34,838 nt of DNA from an uncultured Acetatifactor sp. (lineage in GTDB: Bacteria > Bacillota > Clostridia > Lachnospirales > Lachnospiraceae): positions 1-34,838 of the forward strand of contig CAJUAP010000041.1 of the NCBI GenBank assembly GCA_910584435.1, read 5' to 3'. Every line of letters begins with the position of its first letter. Positions within the stretch are counted from its first letter, which is position 1. The position numbers and the translations under genes were made by a program. Below the pieces are notes generated by a model. The model had not been told where the DNA came from. It saw only the letters and a list, made by a program, of their open reading frames with translations, and made no database searches. Shown in pieces: positions 1 through 7,865 of this stretch.

Positions 1-2
1 AA

Positions 3-764
3 ATATTACTTTTTGATTTAGATGGCACTTTATTAAGAAATGATAAATCTTTATCTGAATATACTCTGGAAATATTATCTAAATGTAAAGGATGTGGATA
101 TTTAATCGGTATTTCAACATCAAGGGGCGAACAAAATTGTTTGAGTTTTTTAAGAGAAATGAAGCCGGATATTCTTATTTCCAGCGGCGGGGCACTGGTA
201 CGGGTAAACGAAAAAATCATCTGTTCTTCTTCTTTTTCGGCAATAGAGACAAAAAACTTTATTGAGTCAGCAAGAAAAATATGCGGTATGGATTGTGAAA
301 TTACGGTTGACACATTAGAGGCACATTACTGGAATTATAAAATCAATCCCAAAGAGCAGGATAAAAGCTGGGGAGACAGCATATATACGGACTTTACAGA
401 TTTTAGGTACGAAGCTTTGAAAATATGTGTTGAAATACATCGTCCCGACTTGGCACAGAAATTATGTAATCATTTTTCAGAACTGGACAGCCAGCATTTT
501 TCGGATGGCGACTGGTATAAGTTTACGAAAAGCGGGATTACAAAGGAAAAGGCAATATTAGCTGTATGTGAAGTGTGTCATGCGGATGTATCGGAAATTG
601 TTGCTTTTGGAGATGATTATGCAGATATAGGTATGTTAAAGCTATGCGGCGTTGGTGTTGCAATGGATAATGCGGTACAAGAGGTCAAAGACATTGCTGA
701 TGATATAACACTTTCAAATGAGGAGGATGGTGTAGCCGCCTATTTAGAAAAACGGATAATTTGA
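3..764 (+). CDS. Cof-type HAD-family phosphatase, 5' end cut by window edge
   Basis: This is the 3' portion of a haloacid-dehalogenase superfamily hydrolase of the Cof (IIB) type, which usually removes phosphate from small sugar or nucleotide phosphates in the cytoplasm. The open frame enters at the window edge. The first visible codons already encode the nucleophile motif DLDGT, so only a few N-terminal residues are missing. Motif II (ISTSRG) follows, then a C2-type cap, a lysine in the segment SGITKEKAI, and the metal-binding motif GDDYADIG near the C-terminus. An internal ATG at 141 would discard the nucleophile and is not the true start. The substrate cannot be told from sequence. The family call is firm; any specific function would be a guess. 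Confidence 0.88.
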   Translation: MLLFDLDGTLLRNDKSLSEYTLEILSKCKGCGYLIGISTSRGEQNCLSFLREMKPDILISSGGALVRVNEKIICSSSFSAIETKNFIESARKICGMDCEITVDTLEAHYWNYKINPKEQDKSWGDSIYTDFTDFRYEALKICVEIHRPDLAQKLCNHFSELDSQHFSDGDWYKFTKSGITKEKAILAVCEVCHADVSEIVAFGDDYADIGMLKLCGVGVAMDNAVQEVKDIADDITLSNEEDGVAAYLEKRII

Positions 765-805
765 GGAATATATATGAACAGACAAATTGTACAATCATTC
801 CCACA

Positions 806-833
806 TGTCTGAACTGTTACGAACGGCTGCACA
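806..833 (+). repeat. Remnant of MITE-like repeat (terminal repeat copy)
   Basis: Positions 806-821 (TGTCTGAACTGTTACG) are identical to the 16-bp right terminal inverted repeat of the full element at 25871-26012. The following bases (GCTGCACA) weakly resemble the GAATGCACACA that follows the inner repeat there. It sits in the gap between the HAD gene and the valS T-box promoter. No body of the element is recognisable. Confidence 0.6.
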
Positions 834-871
834 TTATTAGGGAGGTTATCAGGGATATTTGCAGATTTTCC

Positions 872-900
872 TTGACAAAATACAAGGGGTATATTATATT
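872..900 (+). promoter_or_regulatory. SigA-type promoter of the valS T-box transcript
   Basis: A perfect -35 box TTGACA (872-877) is followed by a 17-bp spacer and TATATT (895-900). Transcription would begin near 906, just ahead of the T-box leader. The rest of the 765-1335 gap is accounted for by this promoter, the T-box, its terminator and short repeats. Confidence 0.8.
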
Positions 901-904
901 AATG

Positions 905-1209
905 CAATAGAAAGAAAAGGCTGTGACGAAGAGGAGTACGCATTGCCCCTTAAAAGAGAGAGCGGCTGTCCGAAACTGGGCGCTGAGAGGCTGCTTGAAG
1001 GAAAGGGTGCGGAAGGTAGCTTCCAAGCCGGGAGCCTGAAACGGCAGTAAGTAAGGTTCCACGGGTTATCCCCGTTAGAGGATAGGACTTTGACAGAAGT
1101 CGCTGAGGCAGATAGGATGGAAAAAGACAGAAACCCCTCCTTCTGTGAACAAAGGTGGTACCGCGTTGATGACGCCCTTTGCTGATGAGAGTCGGCAGAG
1201 GGTGTTTTT
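905..1209 (+). promoter_or_regulatory. T-box leader (valine specifier) controlling valS
   Basis: The leader senses uncharged tRNA-Val and allows read-through into valS when charging is low. Visible landmarks are the loop-E type AGTA (934-937), the purine-rich GAGAGAGCGG (956-965), a specifier-loop segment GGAAGGTAGC (1011-1020), and the near-canonical T-box AAAGGTGGTACCGCG (1151-1165) whose bulge pairs with the tRNA acceptor end. In T-boxes the specifier codon follows GAA plus one base, which here gives GTA (1016-1018), a valine codon that matches the downstream gene. A competing terminator occupies 1172-1209. The class is near certain; the exact 5' end and specifier were read by eye. Confidence 0.9.
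1172..1209 (+). terminator. T-box regulatory terminator
   Basis: CGCCCTTTGC pairs with GCAGAGGGTG (with G-U pairs) and a run of five T follows. This is the OFF-state hairpin that competes with the T-box antiterminator. It lies about 125 bp upstream of the valS start. Confidence 0.85.
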
Positions 1210-1254
1210 GGCATGTAAGGAAAGCCGTGTGAAGTGATGAATGTAAGCAGATGT

Positions 1255-1314
1255 GAACAGAGGAACAGCAGATGTGAACGGAGAAAGAGCGAATTGAACA
1301 GAGGAACAGCAGAT
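1255..1314 (+). repeat. Two 19-bp direct repeats in the valS 5' leader
   Basis: GAACAGAGGAACAGCAGAT occurs at 1255-1273 and again at 1296-1314, with related purine-rich CAGA/GAGCAG segments continuing up to the valS ribosome binding site (AAAGGAG, 1324-1330). It is probably a local slippage or duplication product. No function is evident. Confidence 0.75.
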
Positions 1315-1335
1315 TGAGCAGAGAAAGGAGCAGAT

Positions 1336-4068
1336 ATGAGCAGAGAATTAGCTAAGACCTATGACCCCGCAGGAATTGAGGACAGATTGTATGAAAAATG
1401 GGAGAAGAATAAGTATTTTCACGCAGAGGTGGATTACAGCAGAACCCCCTTTACTATTGTGATTCCGCCGCCGAATATCACAGGGCAGCTGCATATGGGG
1501 CATGCGCTGGACAATACCATGCAGGATATTCTGATTCGTTTCAAGCGGATGCAGGGTTATAATGCCCTGTGGCAGCCGGGGACGGATCATGCCTCCATTG
1601 CAACGGAGGTTAAGATTATTGAGAAGCTTAAGGAAGAGGGTATTGACAAGAATGATCTGGGACGGGAGAAATTTTTAGAGCGTGCCTGGGAGTGGAAGAA
1701 GGAGTATGGCGGACGTATCGTATCCCAGCTGAAAAAGATGGGATCTTCCTGCGATTGGGACAGGGAGCGTTTCACTATGGATGAGGGCTGTAATAAGGCA
1801 GTCACCGAAGTTTTTGTTAAAATGCATGAGAAAGGGTATATTTACAAAGGAGCCCGCATGATTAACTGGTGTCCTGTATGTAATACTTCCATTTCCGATG
1901 CAGAGGTAGAGTATCAGGAACAGGCAGGGCATCTCTGGCACATCAAATACCCTGTGATGAATGATGACGGCACGCCCAGTAATACGGAGTTTCTGACATT
2001 TGCAACCACCCGGCCTGAAACTATGTTAGGAGATACTGCGGTGGCAATCCATCCGGAAGATGAGCGCTATGCACATCTCATAGGCAGGAGTGTGCTGCTG
2101 CCCATTGTGAACAAAGTGATTCCCATAGTGACAGATACTTATGTGGACAGGGAATTTGGTACAGGTGTGGTGAAAATTACACCGGCCCATGACCCCAATG
2201 ACTTTGAGGTGGGAAAACGTCATAACCTTCCTGTGGTTAATATTATGAATGATGACGCTGTCATCAACGAAAATGGCGGAAAATATCAGGGCATGGGGCG
2301 TTATGAAGCGAGAAAGGCCATCGTGGAAGAGCTGGAGAGCCTGGGGCTGCTGGTGAAAATCGAAGAGTATTCCCATAATGTAGGTACTCATGACCGCTGT
2401 AAGACTACGATTGAACCGCTTGTGAAAGAACAGTGGTTTGTGAAAATGGACGAGCTGATTAAGCCGGCGGCAGAAGCGGTGAAGAGCGGTAAAATCAGGC
2501 TGGTGCCGGAGCGGATGGAGAAAATTTATTATAATTGGACGGACAATATCAGAGATTGGTGTATCAGCCGTCAGCTTTGGTGGGGACATAGAATTCCGGC
2601 TTATTATTGCGATGAATGTAAGGAGATTGTGGTTGCCGGGGAAATGCCGGAAAGCTGTCCCAAATGCGGATGTACGCATTTTACCCAGGATCCGGATACT
2701 TTGGACACCTGGTTTTCCTCCGCACTCTGGCCGTTTGAGACTTTGGGCTGGCCGGAAGAGACGGAAGAACTGAAATATTTTTATCCGACGGATGTGCTTA
2801 TCACGGGATATGATATTATCTTTTTCTGGGTTATCAGGATGATATTCTCCGGTTATGAGCAGATGGGGGAAAAGCCTTTCCACACGGTGCTGTTCCATGG
2901 CCTGGTGCGGGACGGCCAGGGGCGTAAAATGTCGAAATCTCTCGGCAATGGGATTGATCCCCTGGAAATTATAGAGAAATATGGCGCCGATGCCCTCCGG
3001 CTGACACTGATTACCGGCAATGCGCCCGGCAATGATATGCGTTTCTATTATGAGCGTGTGGAAAACAGCCGTAATTTTGCCAATAAGGTGTGGAATGCAT
3101 CCCGTTTCATTATGATGAATATGGGGCGGAAGGATTCGGCGGAAGGAGAAAAGGCCATAGAAGTAACAAAACCGGCGGTTTCGGAGCTGCAGCCTGTGGA
3201 CAAGTGGATTCTTTCCAGGCTGAATACCCTGATAAGAGATGTGACCGACAATATGGAAAGCTTTGAGCTGGGCATTGCAGTGCAGAAGGTCTATGATTTT
3301 ATCTGGGATGAGTTCTGCGACTGGTATATTGAGATGGTAAAGCCCCGGCTGTATGATGCAGAAGGAGCGGAAGGCGCCTCAGGCGAAGAAAATGCCAAAG
3401 GTGTTTCCGGTGCTGCCAGCCGCAATGCGGCACTATGGACGCTGAAGACGGTCTTAATTGATGCATTAAAACTGCTCCATCCCTATATGCCCTTTATCAC
3501 GGAGGAAATTTTCTGTACCCTGCAGAGCGAGGAAGAATCCATTATGATCAGCAAATGGCCCGTATTCAGGGAAGAGCGCTGCTTTGTGAAGGAAGAGCGG
3601 GATATTGAGATCATTAAGGAGGCAGTCCGGGGGATTCGGAATGTGCGCAGTGAGATGAATGTAGCGCCAGGCCGCAGGACGGGGGTGTATGTGGTCAGTG
3701 AGGACGAAGGGATTCGGAATACCTTCACAGAGGGCAGATTGTTTTTCGCTTCCCTTGCCAGGGCAAGTGAGGTGTCCATACAGAAGGATAAGGCCGGTAT
3801 TGCGCAGGATGCCGTTTCGGTGGTAATCCCCGGCGCCACATTGTATATTCCCTTTGCAGAGCTGGTGGATATTGCCCAGGAAATAGAACGTCTGCAGAAG
3901 GAACAGAAGCGGCTGGAAGGAGAACTTGCCAGAGTCAACGGGATGCTGTCCAATGAGAGGTTCCTGTCCAAAGCGCCGGAGGAAAAGGTTGCGGCCGAGA
4001 GGGAGAAGCTTGCAAGGTATACACAGATGATGGAACAGGTGAACCAAAGATTAGAGCAGCTGCAGTGA
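1336..4068 (+). CDS. valS: Valyl-tRNA synthetase
   Basis: This class Ia synthetase charges tRNA-Val with valine in the cytoplasm. The 910-residue product begins at an ATG preceded by AAAGGAG. It shows the HIGH-type motif HMGH (residues 53-56) after PPPNITG, an editing (CP1) domain, zinc-type Cys pairs (YYCDECKE and CPKCG), and KMSKS at 531-535. The C-terminal arm is a coiled coil rich in Glu, Lys and Arg. A Gly/Ala/Glu/Ser-rich stretch at about residues 675-698, between the anticodon-binding helices, looks like a low-complexity insertion and may explain the length slightly above 880. The T-box upstream supports regulation by valine charging. Confidence 0.98.
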   Translation: MSRELAKTYDPAGIEDRLYEKWEKNKYFHAEVDYSRTPFTIVIPPPNITGQLHMGHALDNTMQDILIRFKRMQGYNALWQPGTDHASIATEVKIIEKLKEEGIDKNDLGREKFLERAWEWKKEYGGRIVSQLKKMGSSCDWDRERFTMDEGCNKAVTEVFVKMHEKGYIYKGARMINWCPVCNTSISDAEVEYQEQAGHLWHIKYPVMNDDGTPSNTEFLTFATTRPETMLGDTAVAIHPEDERYAHLIGRSVLLPIVNKVIPIVTDTYVDREFGTGVVKITPAHDPNDFEVGKRHNLPVVNIMNDDAVINENGGKYQGMGRYEARKAIVEELESLGLLVKIEEYSHNVGTHDRCKTTIEPLVKEQWFVKMDELIKPAAEAVKSGKIRLVPERMEKIYYNWTDNIRDWCISRQLWWGHRIPAYYCDECKEIVVAGEMPESCPKCGCTHFTQDPDTLDTWFSSALWPFETLGWPEETEELKYFYPTDVLITGYDIIFFWVIRMIFSGYEQMGEKPFHTVLFHGLVRDGQGRKMSKSLGNGIDPLEIIEKYGADALRLTLITGNAPGNDMRFYYERVENSRNFANKVWNASRFIMMNMGRKDSAEGEKAIEVTKPAVSELQPVDKWILSRLNTLIRDVTDNMESFELGIAVQKVYDFIWDEFCDWYIEMVKPRLYDAEGAEGASGEENAKGVSGAASRNAALWTLKTVLIDALKLLHPYMPFITEEIFCTLQSEEESIMISKWPVFREERCFVKEERDIEIIKEAVRGIRNVRSEMNVAPGRRTGVYVVSEDEGIRNTFTEGRLFFASLARASEVSIQKDKAGIAQDAVSVVIPGATLYIPFAELVDIAQEIERLQKEQKRLEGELARVNGMLSNERFLSKAPEEKVAAEREKLARYTQMMEQVNQRLEQLQ

Positions 4069-4089
4069 TGGCTGGATGAGGCTGCATAT

Positions 4090-4169
4090 GATGCTGTCAG
4101 CAGGTAACAGCTTGGACAGCATCTCTTGCAGAGTCATAATTATATCTGCAGGGCGGCATGGCGCCCTGC
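4090..4169 (+). other. Two hairpins downstream of valS
   Basis: The first stem is GATGCTGTC/GACAGCATC (4090-4098 with 4115-4123), 22 bp after the valS stop. The second is GCAGGGCG/CGCCCTGC (4148-4155 with 4162-4169). Neither has a clear T-run, so intrinsic termination is uncertain. They may simply stabilise the valS 3' end. Confidence 0.4.
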
Positions 4170-4219
4170 GGTAATTCAGACGGTAATGGTATACAATTTA
4201 TACTGCGCACCGGTAAAAA

Positions 4220-4444
4220 TTGTATGAGGAATCCGGGGCAGTGGATTATACCATGGAACCTTTGTGTGATTATGAATTCGGAGGGGCAAACGGTATGGCA
4301 TTTCGGGCGGATATCCGTAAGCTTGCTTTGATTCCGCCCGAAAGCGAGATGGCGGAGGTGAGAGAATTTGAGGAACTGCCGGAAAATCTTACCTATCCTG
4401 CCATCACGCCTGTACTGTTTGAATTGATGAAAGTACATCATTGA
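4220..4444 (+). pseudogene. Truncated Nudix hydrolase remnant (C-terminal half)
   Basis: The frame reads LYEESGAVDY, then a strand-rich segment, then REFEELPENLTYPAITPVLFE and a stop. LYEESGA resembles the tail of a Nudix box (REUXEEXGU), and LPENLTYPxITPxLFE resembles the C-terminal end of family members known from related bacteria (recalled, not searched). An in-frame stop lies only a few bases upstream (TAA at 4214-4216), so the N-terminal half and the RE of the box are gone. Only a TTG could start it and no ribosome binding site is visible. It is most likely a decaying gene; a short expressed peptide cannot be excluded. Confidence 0.5.
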
Positions 4445-4474
4445 AATTGTTGTGAAGCAGGATGTGAAGCCGCC

Positions 4475-4559
4475 GGAAGAATGCATAACCGGAATAGAAC
4501 AGACAACTGGAAGGATGCATAACCAGAATAACAATCGGAAGGATGCGGAACCGGAATAA
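4475..4559 (+). repeat. Three imperfect repeats abutting folC
   Basis: Units beginning at 4475, 4509 and 4537 share the pattern GGAAGRATGCATAACCRGAATA. The third covers the first possible folC start (ATG 4543). Each unit carries a GGAAGG-like, Shine-Dalgarno-like core followed at once by ATG, so the duplication may have multiplied start-like signals. Confidence 0.6.
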
Positions 4560-4563
4560 AAAT

Positions 4564-5898
4564 ATGAAAAAAGAAAAACAGATTATAACCACTTTTGAAG
4601 AGGCGGAAAATTACCTGAATGAAACGCCCAGGTTTACTGCAAAGAATCACCCGGAGGCAACGAAAGCATTCCTGCACCGGCTTGGCAGCCCCGACAGGAC
4701 AATGCGCATCATTCATGTGGCAGGCACAAACGGAAAAGGCTCTGTCTGTGCTTACCTTCGCAGTATCCTGGAAGCGGCGGGATATAGAGCAGCGATGTTT
4801 ACTTCTCCTCACCTGGTGGATATTCGGGAACGTTTTGTAGTAGACGGGGAAATGATTTCCAGGGAGGCGTTCCTTCGTATTTTTCTGCAGATTTATGAGC
4901 TGTTAGATTGGGACGCGCTGGAATCAGGAAACGAAAAAGCATATCATCCCACTTTTTTTGAGTACCTCTTTTTTATTGCCATGGTATATTTTGCGGAGAG
5001 GAAACCGGACTTCTGCATCCTGGAGACAGGACTGGGCGGCAGGCTGGATGCGACAAACTCGGTTTCGCAGAAATGTATCTCTGTGATTACGCATATCAGC
5101 CTTGACCATGTGGAGTACCTGGGGGAAACCGCGGAGAAGATTGCATATGAGAAAGCAGGTATTATGCAGACAGGGGCGCCGGCCGTCTGCTGGGATACAA
5201 GCCCGGAAATTTCGGCTGTTTTTCGGGAGCAGGCCCGTCTGTTGGGGCTTCCTTGTCAATTCGTGTCAGAAAAGGACTATTCTTTTTTAAATTTTAATAG
5301 AAAAACCATTGATTTTTGTCTGCGGACTGAGTATTATAAATGTGTTAGTCTTTCTCTGCATACAATGGCCTCATATCAAATGGAAAATTGTGCTCTTGCA
5401 GTTCGTGCCATTGAGGTGCTTGACGGCGGTAAGACCATCACTTCGGAGCATATCAGGAAGGGTGTGCGGGATTGCTTCTGGCCGGGACGCATGGAAGAAG
5501 TGCTTTCTGATGTCTATGTGGATGGGGCGCACAATGAAGACGGCCTCAGGGCTTTTCTGGAAGCAGTGGCTTCTGACGGACATATCGGCAGGAGGAGCTT
5601 ATTGTTCGGCGTGGTAAAAGAGAAGGATTATGAGCGCATGGCTGAGGAGCTGGTGGAGGCGCGTCTGTTTGACAGAATTGCATTGACTCATATGCAGACC
5701 GGCCGCGCAGTCTCAGTGGAAAAGTTAGAAAGTCTGTTTGAGAAATATCCCGATTGTGTATATGAAATATATAATGATGCGGCGTCCGCTTTCCGGGGAC
5801 TGCTGCAGAGCAGAGAAAACGGGGAACGCATTTATGCGGCGGGAAGTCTGTATTTGGTTGGCGAAATAAAGGAGCTGCTTGAACATGATAAATTTTGA
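4564..5898 (+). CDS. folC: Folylpolyglutamate synthase / dihydrofolate synthase
   Basis: This is a Mur-ligase-family enzyme that adds glutamate to folates (and often to dihydropteroate) using ATP. The N-terminus holds TPRFTAKNHPE, typical of the family. The P-loop GTNGKGS lies at about residues 54-60, FTSPHL soon after, then ETGLGGRLDATN and ITHISLDHVEYLG, which form the ATP and metal site. A C-terminal Rossmann-like domain contains DGAHN. The frame also permits an ATG at 4543, seven residues earlier, but that start lies inside a repeat with its GGAAGG directly abutting. ATG 4564 is chosen although its ribosome binding site is weak. The end overlaps the next small gene by 14 bp. Confidence 0.95.
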   Translation: MKKEKQIITTFEEAENYLNETPRFTAKNHPEATKAFLHRLGSPDRTMRIIHVAGTNGKGSVCAYLRSILEAAGYRAAMFTSPHLVDIRERFVVDGEMISREAFLRIFLQIYELLDWDALESGNEKAYHPTFFEYLFFIAMVYFAERKPDFCILETGLGGRLDATNSVSQKCISVITHISLDHVEYLGETAEKIAYEKAGIMQTGAPAVCWDTSPEISAVFREQARLLGLPCQFVSEKDYSFLNFNRKTIDFCLRTEYYKCVSLSLHTMASYQMENCALAVRAIEVLDGGKTITSEHIRKGVRDCFWPGRMEEVLSDVYVDGAHNEDGLRAFLEAVASDGHIGRRSLLFGVVKEKDYERMAEELVEARLFDRIALTHMQTGRAVSVEKLESLFEKYPDCVYEIYNDAASAFRGLLQSRENGERIYAAGSLYLVGEIKELLEHDKF

Positions 5899-6040
5899 GG
5901 AAGAACTGAAGAAATTTTTCCCCAGTCTGGAAGTGGAAGACGCAGAGGAGGCTATTTATCATCAGGATTTGACGGATATGGCCGATATGCTGATAAAAAC
6001 ATTGATGAACTCCCAAGAGAAATCGGAAGAGGTGCAATAA
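5885..6040 (+). CDS. Small acidic protein of 51 residues, unknown function
   Basis: The gene begins with MINFEEELKKFFPSLEVED and ends SEEVQ. It has a strong ribosome binding site (AAAGGAG, 5869-5875) nine bases before its ATG, which lies inside the end of folC. Its stop overlaps the start of the next gene (TAATG at 6038-6042). This tight coupling on both sides argues for a real gene. The product is acidic, predicted helical, and has no membrane segment or cysteine. I do not recognise a family. The partner may be the zinc-ribbon/TPR protein next door, but that is only inferred from the overlap. Confidence 0.75.
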   Translation: MINFEEELKKFFPSLEVEDAEEAIYHQDLTDMADMLIKTLMNSQEKSEEVQ

Positions 6041-7449
6041 TGTTTTGTTACAATTGTGGACGCACTTTATCGAAGCATGATTTCTGTACCTCCTGCGGAG
6101 CGGATGTACGTTTATATAAGAAGATTATTCGTGTATCTAACATGTACTATAATGAGGGGCTGGAAAAGGCCGGTGTACGGGATCTGACCGGAGCGGCGGA
6201 AAGTCTGCGCCAGAGCTTGAAGTTTAATAAGAATCATATTGATGCCCGTAATCTGCTGGGGCTGATATATTTTGAGATGGGGGATGCCATGGCTGCGCTT
6301 AGTCAGTGGGTTCTCAGCAAAAATATGCAGCCGGATAAGAATATTGCGGACGATTATATTAATAAGCTGCAATCCAATGTGAAACTGAGGGCAGATATTA
6401 ACGATAGCATTAAAAAATATAATCAGGCGCTGGTGTACTGCCGTCAGGACAGTAAGGACTTGGCGGTGATACAGCTGAAAAGGGTGCTGCGCCTGAATCC
6501 CCGGTTTGTGCGTGCACACCAGCTTCTGGCGCTGCTCTACATTGACGGGGAGGATTGGGAACATGCGGAGCGGGAGCTGCGCAGGTGTATGAAAATTGAC
6601 CGGAACAATGCCCGGACTTTACGCTATCTCAAGGTAGTGGAAGATATGCTGATACCGGAGGAGACAGCCAAACAGCCGGCAAAGGGCAAAAAGGATGAAT
6701 CTGTCAGATACCGGAGTGAAAATGAGGTTATTATACAGCCCTTAAATGTAAAAGAACCAAAGCGCAGCGGGGTATCGACACTGCTGAATATGGGCATCGG
6801 CATTATCATTGGTCTGGCAGTATGCTATTTCCTGGTGGTGCCTGCGGCGCAGCAGGCGGTCAGAACGGAGGATCAGGACAGAATTACAGCCATCAGCAAT
6901 GAGGCTGATGCTAAGACAGTGCGTATTCAGGAGTTGGAGGGACAGATATCAGGGTATGACGAGAAAATTCTGGAGCTGCAGCAGCAGATGAAGGCATTGG
7001 AAGAGGATGAGGGGCCTCTGCCGTATTATGACAGGCTTCTGACGGCGGCAGCGTCCTATGCGGATACGGAAGATGATCATGCCGCGGCGGCAGAGCTGGA
7101 GGCCATTGCCCAGGAGATTCCGTTAGATGAGATGTCCGAAGCATTCCGAGGGCTTTATGAACAATTGATTGCCCAGGTGGGGGCAACGCTTGCCGCCGAG
7201 TACTATAATGAGGGTTACAGCAGCTATCAGGCAGGAAGATATGATGAGGCAATTGATCTGCTTCAGAAAGTAGTATTCTATGATGCCCAGCATGTAAGGG
7301 CCGTTTATACCCTTGGACGGTCTTACGAAGAGAGCGGTGATAACGAAAGTGCAATATCCTGTTTTGACAGGGTGATTGAGCAGTTCCCCGGTACGGAATA
7401 TGCCGGATATGCTCAGTCGCGCAGGAATAATCTGGCGGCGGGAAACTAG
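6040..7449 (+). CDS. Zinc-ribbon, TPR and coiled-coil membrane protein
   Basis: This 469-residue protein starts with a zinc ribbon (C3, C6, C16, C19). Tetratricopeptide-type helices follow from about 35 to 210 (for example RVLRLNPRFVRAHQLLALLY). There is one hydrophobic transmembrane segment at about 247-268, a coiled coil at about 280-325, and a second TPR block at about 375-465. The TPR blocks lie on opposite sides of the membrane: the zinc ribbon side is presumably cytoplasmic and the C-terminal half external. TPR arrays bind other proteins, so a scaffolding role in the envelope is plausible, but no enzymatic signature is seen. GGAAGAGG at 6025-6032 serves as its ribosome binding site. It is translationally coupled to the 51-residue gene. 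Confidence 0.85.
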   Translation: MFCYNCGRTLSKHDFCTSCGADVRLYKKIIRVSNMYYNEGLEKAGVRDLTGAAESLRQSLKFNKNHIDARNLLGLIYFEMGDAMAALSQWVLSKNMQPDKNIADDYINKLQSNVKLRADINDSIKKYNQALVYCRQDSKDLAVIQLKRVLRLNPRFVRAHQLLALLYIDGEDWEHAERELRRCMKIDRNNARTLRYLKVVEDMLIPEETAKQPAKGKKDESVRYRSENEVIIQPLNVKEPKRSGVSTLLNMGIGIIIGLAVCYFLVVPAAQQAVRTEDQDRITAISNEADAKTVRIQELEGQISGYDEKILELQQQMKALEEDEGPLPYYDRLLTAAASYADTEDDHAAAAELEAIAQEIPLDEMSEAFRGLYEQLIAQVGATLAAEYYNEGYSSYQAGRYDEAIDLLQKVVFYDAQHVRAVYTLGRSYEESGDNESAISCFDRVIEQFPGTEYAGYAQSRRNNLAAGN

Positions 7450-7482
7450 AGAGAAATCTGTAATATGATATGATACACCAAA

Positions 7483-7516
7483 GAAAAGAACCTATGGAAA
7501 ATAGGTTCTTTTCTAA
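7483..7516 (+). terminator. Intrinsic terminator or attenuator ahead of spoIIAA
   Basis: A perfect 13-bp stem (GAAAAGAACCTAT at 7483-7495 with its complement at 7501-7513) closes a 5-base loop, and the stem itself ends in a T-rich tract. It separates the TPR gene from the sporulation operon. An in-frame ATG at 7470 for spoIIAA would place this hairpin inside the coding region, which argues against that start. Confidence 0.7.
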
Positions 7517-7541
7517 TATAATCGGAAAGGATGCGGGTGCT

Positions 7542-7865
7542 ATGGAACAGATTACAATGGGTGATTTTCAGGTAATTGATCATTGTCTGATGATTCGTCT
7601 GCCGGAGGAGATAGACCACCATGGGGCGGGATTTATCTGCGAAAATGCAGACAGAATTCTTATGAGGGATGAGGTGCAGAATGTTGTATTTGATTTTGAG
7701 AAGACCAGGTTCATGGATTCCTCAGGAATAGGTATTATTATGGGGCGGTACCGGAAGATAACCTGTTTTGGCGGGCGGGTTTATGCGATTCATGTGGACA
7801 GGCAGATTGAAAGGATTTTCAAATTATCCGGCTTAAATAAAATTGTGGAGGTACTGGAAGTATGA
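7542..7865 (+). CDS. spoIIAA: Anti-sigma-F factor antagonist (STAS domain)
   Basis: SpoIIAA binds the anti-sigma factor SpoIIAB and releases sigma-F in the forespore. It is inactivated by SpoIIAB phosphorylation of a serine in the motif DSSGIG, which is present here after FEKTRFM. The chosen ATG gives a 107-residue single STAS domain with a purine-rich site (GGAAAGG) upstream. A longer frame from 7470 exists but would begin inside the terminator hairpin. The stop overlaps spoIIAB by four bases (ATGA), as is usual for this operon. Operon order A-B-sigF makes the assignment specific rather than a generic STAS protein. Confidence 0.95.
   Translation: MEQITMGDFQVIDHCLMIRLPEEIDHHGAGFICENADRILMRDEVQNVVFDFEKTRFMDSSGIGIIMGRYRKITCFGGRVYAIHVDRQIERIFKLSGLNKIVEVLEV

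Noticed and set aside
141..764. First ATG as start of the HAD gene
   Set aside because: The same frame is open to the window edge and carries the essential DLDGT motif before this ATG.
859..1050. Small plus-strand frame upstream of valS
   Set aside because: It lies over the promoter and T-box RNA and has no ribosome binding site or conserved motif.
2026..2898. A 290-codon minus-strand open frame inside valS
   Set aside because: It is the antisense shadow of a certain gene, with no ribosome binding site and no recognisable domain.
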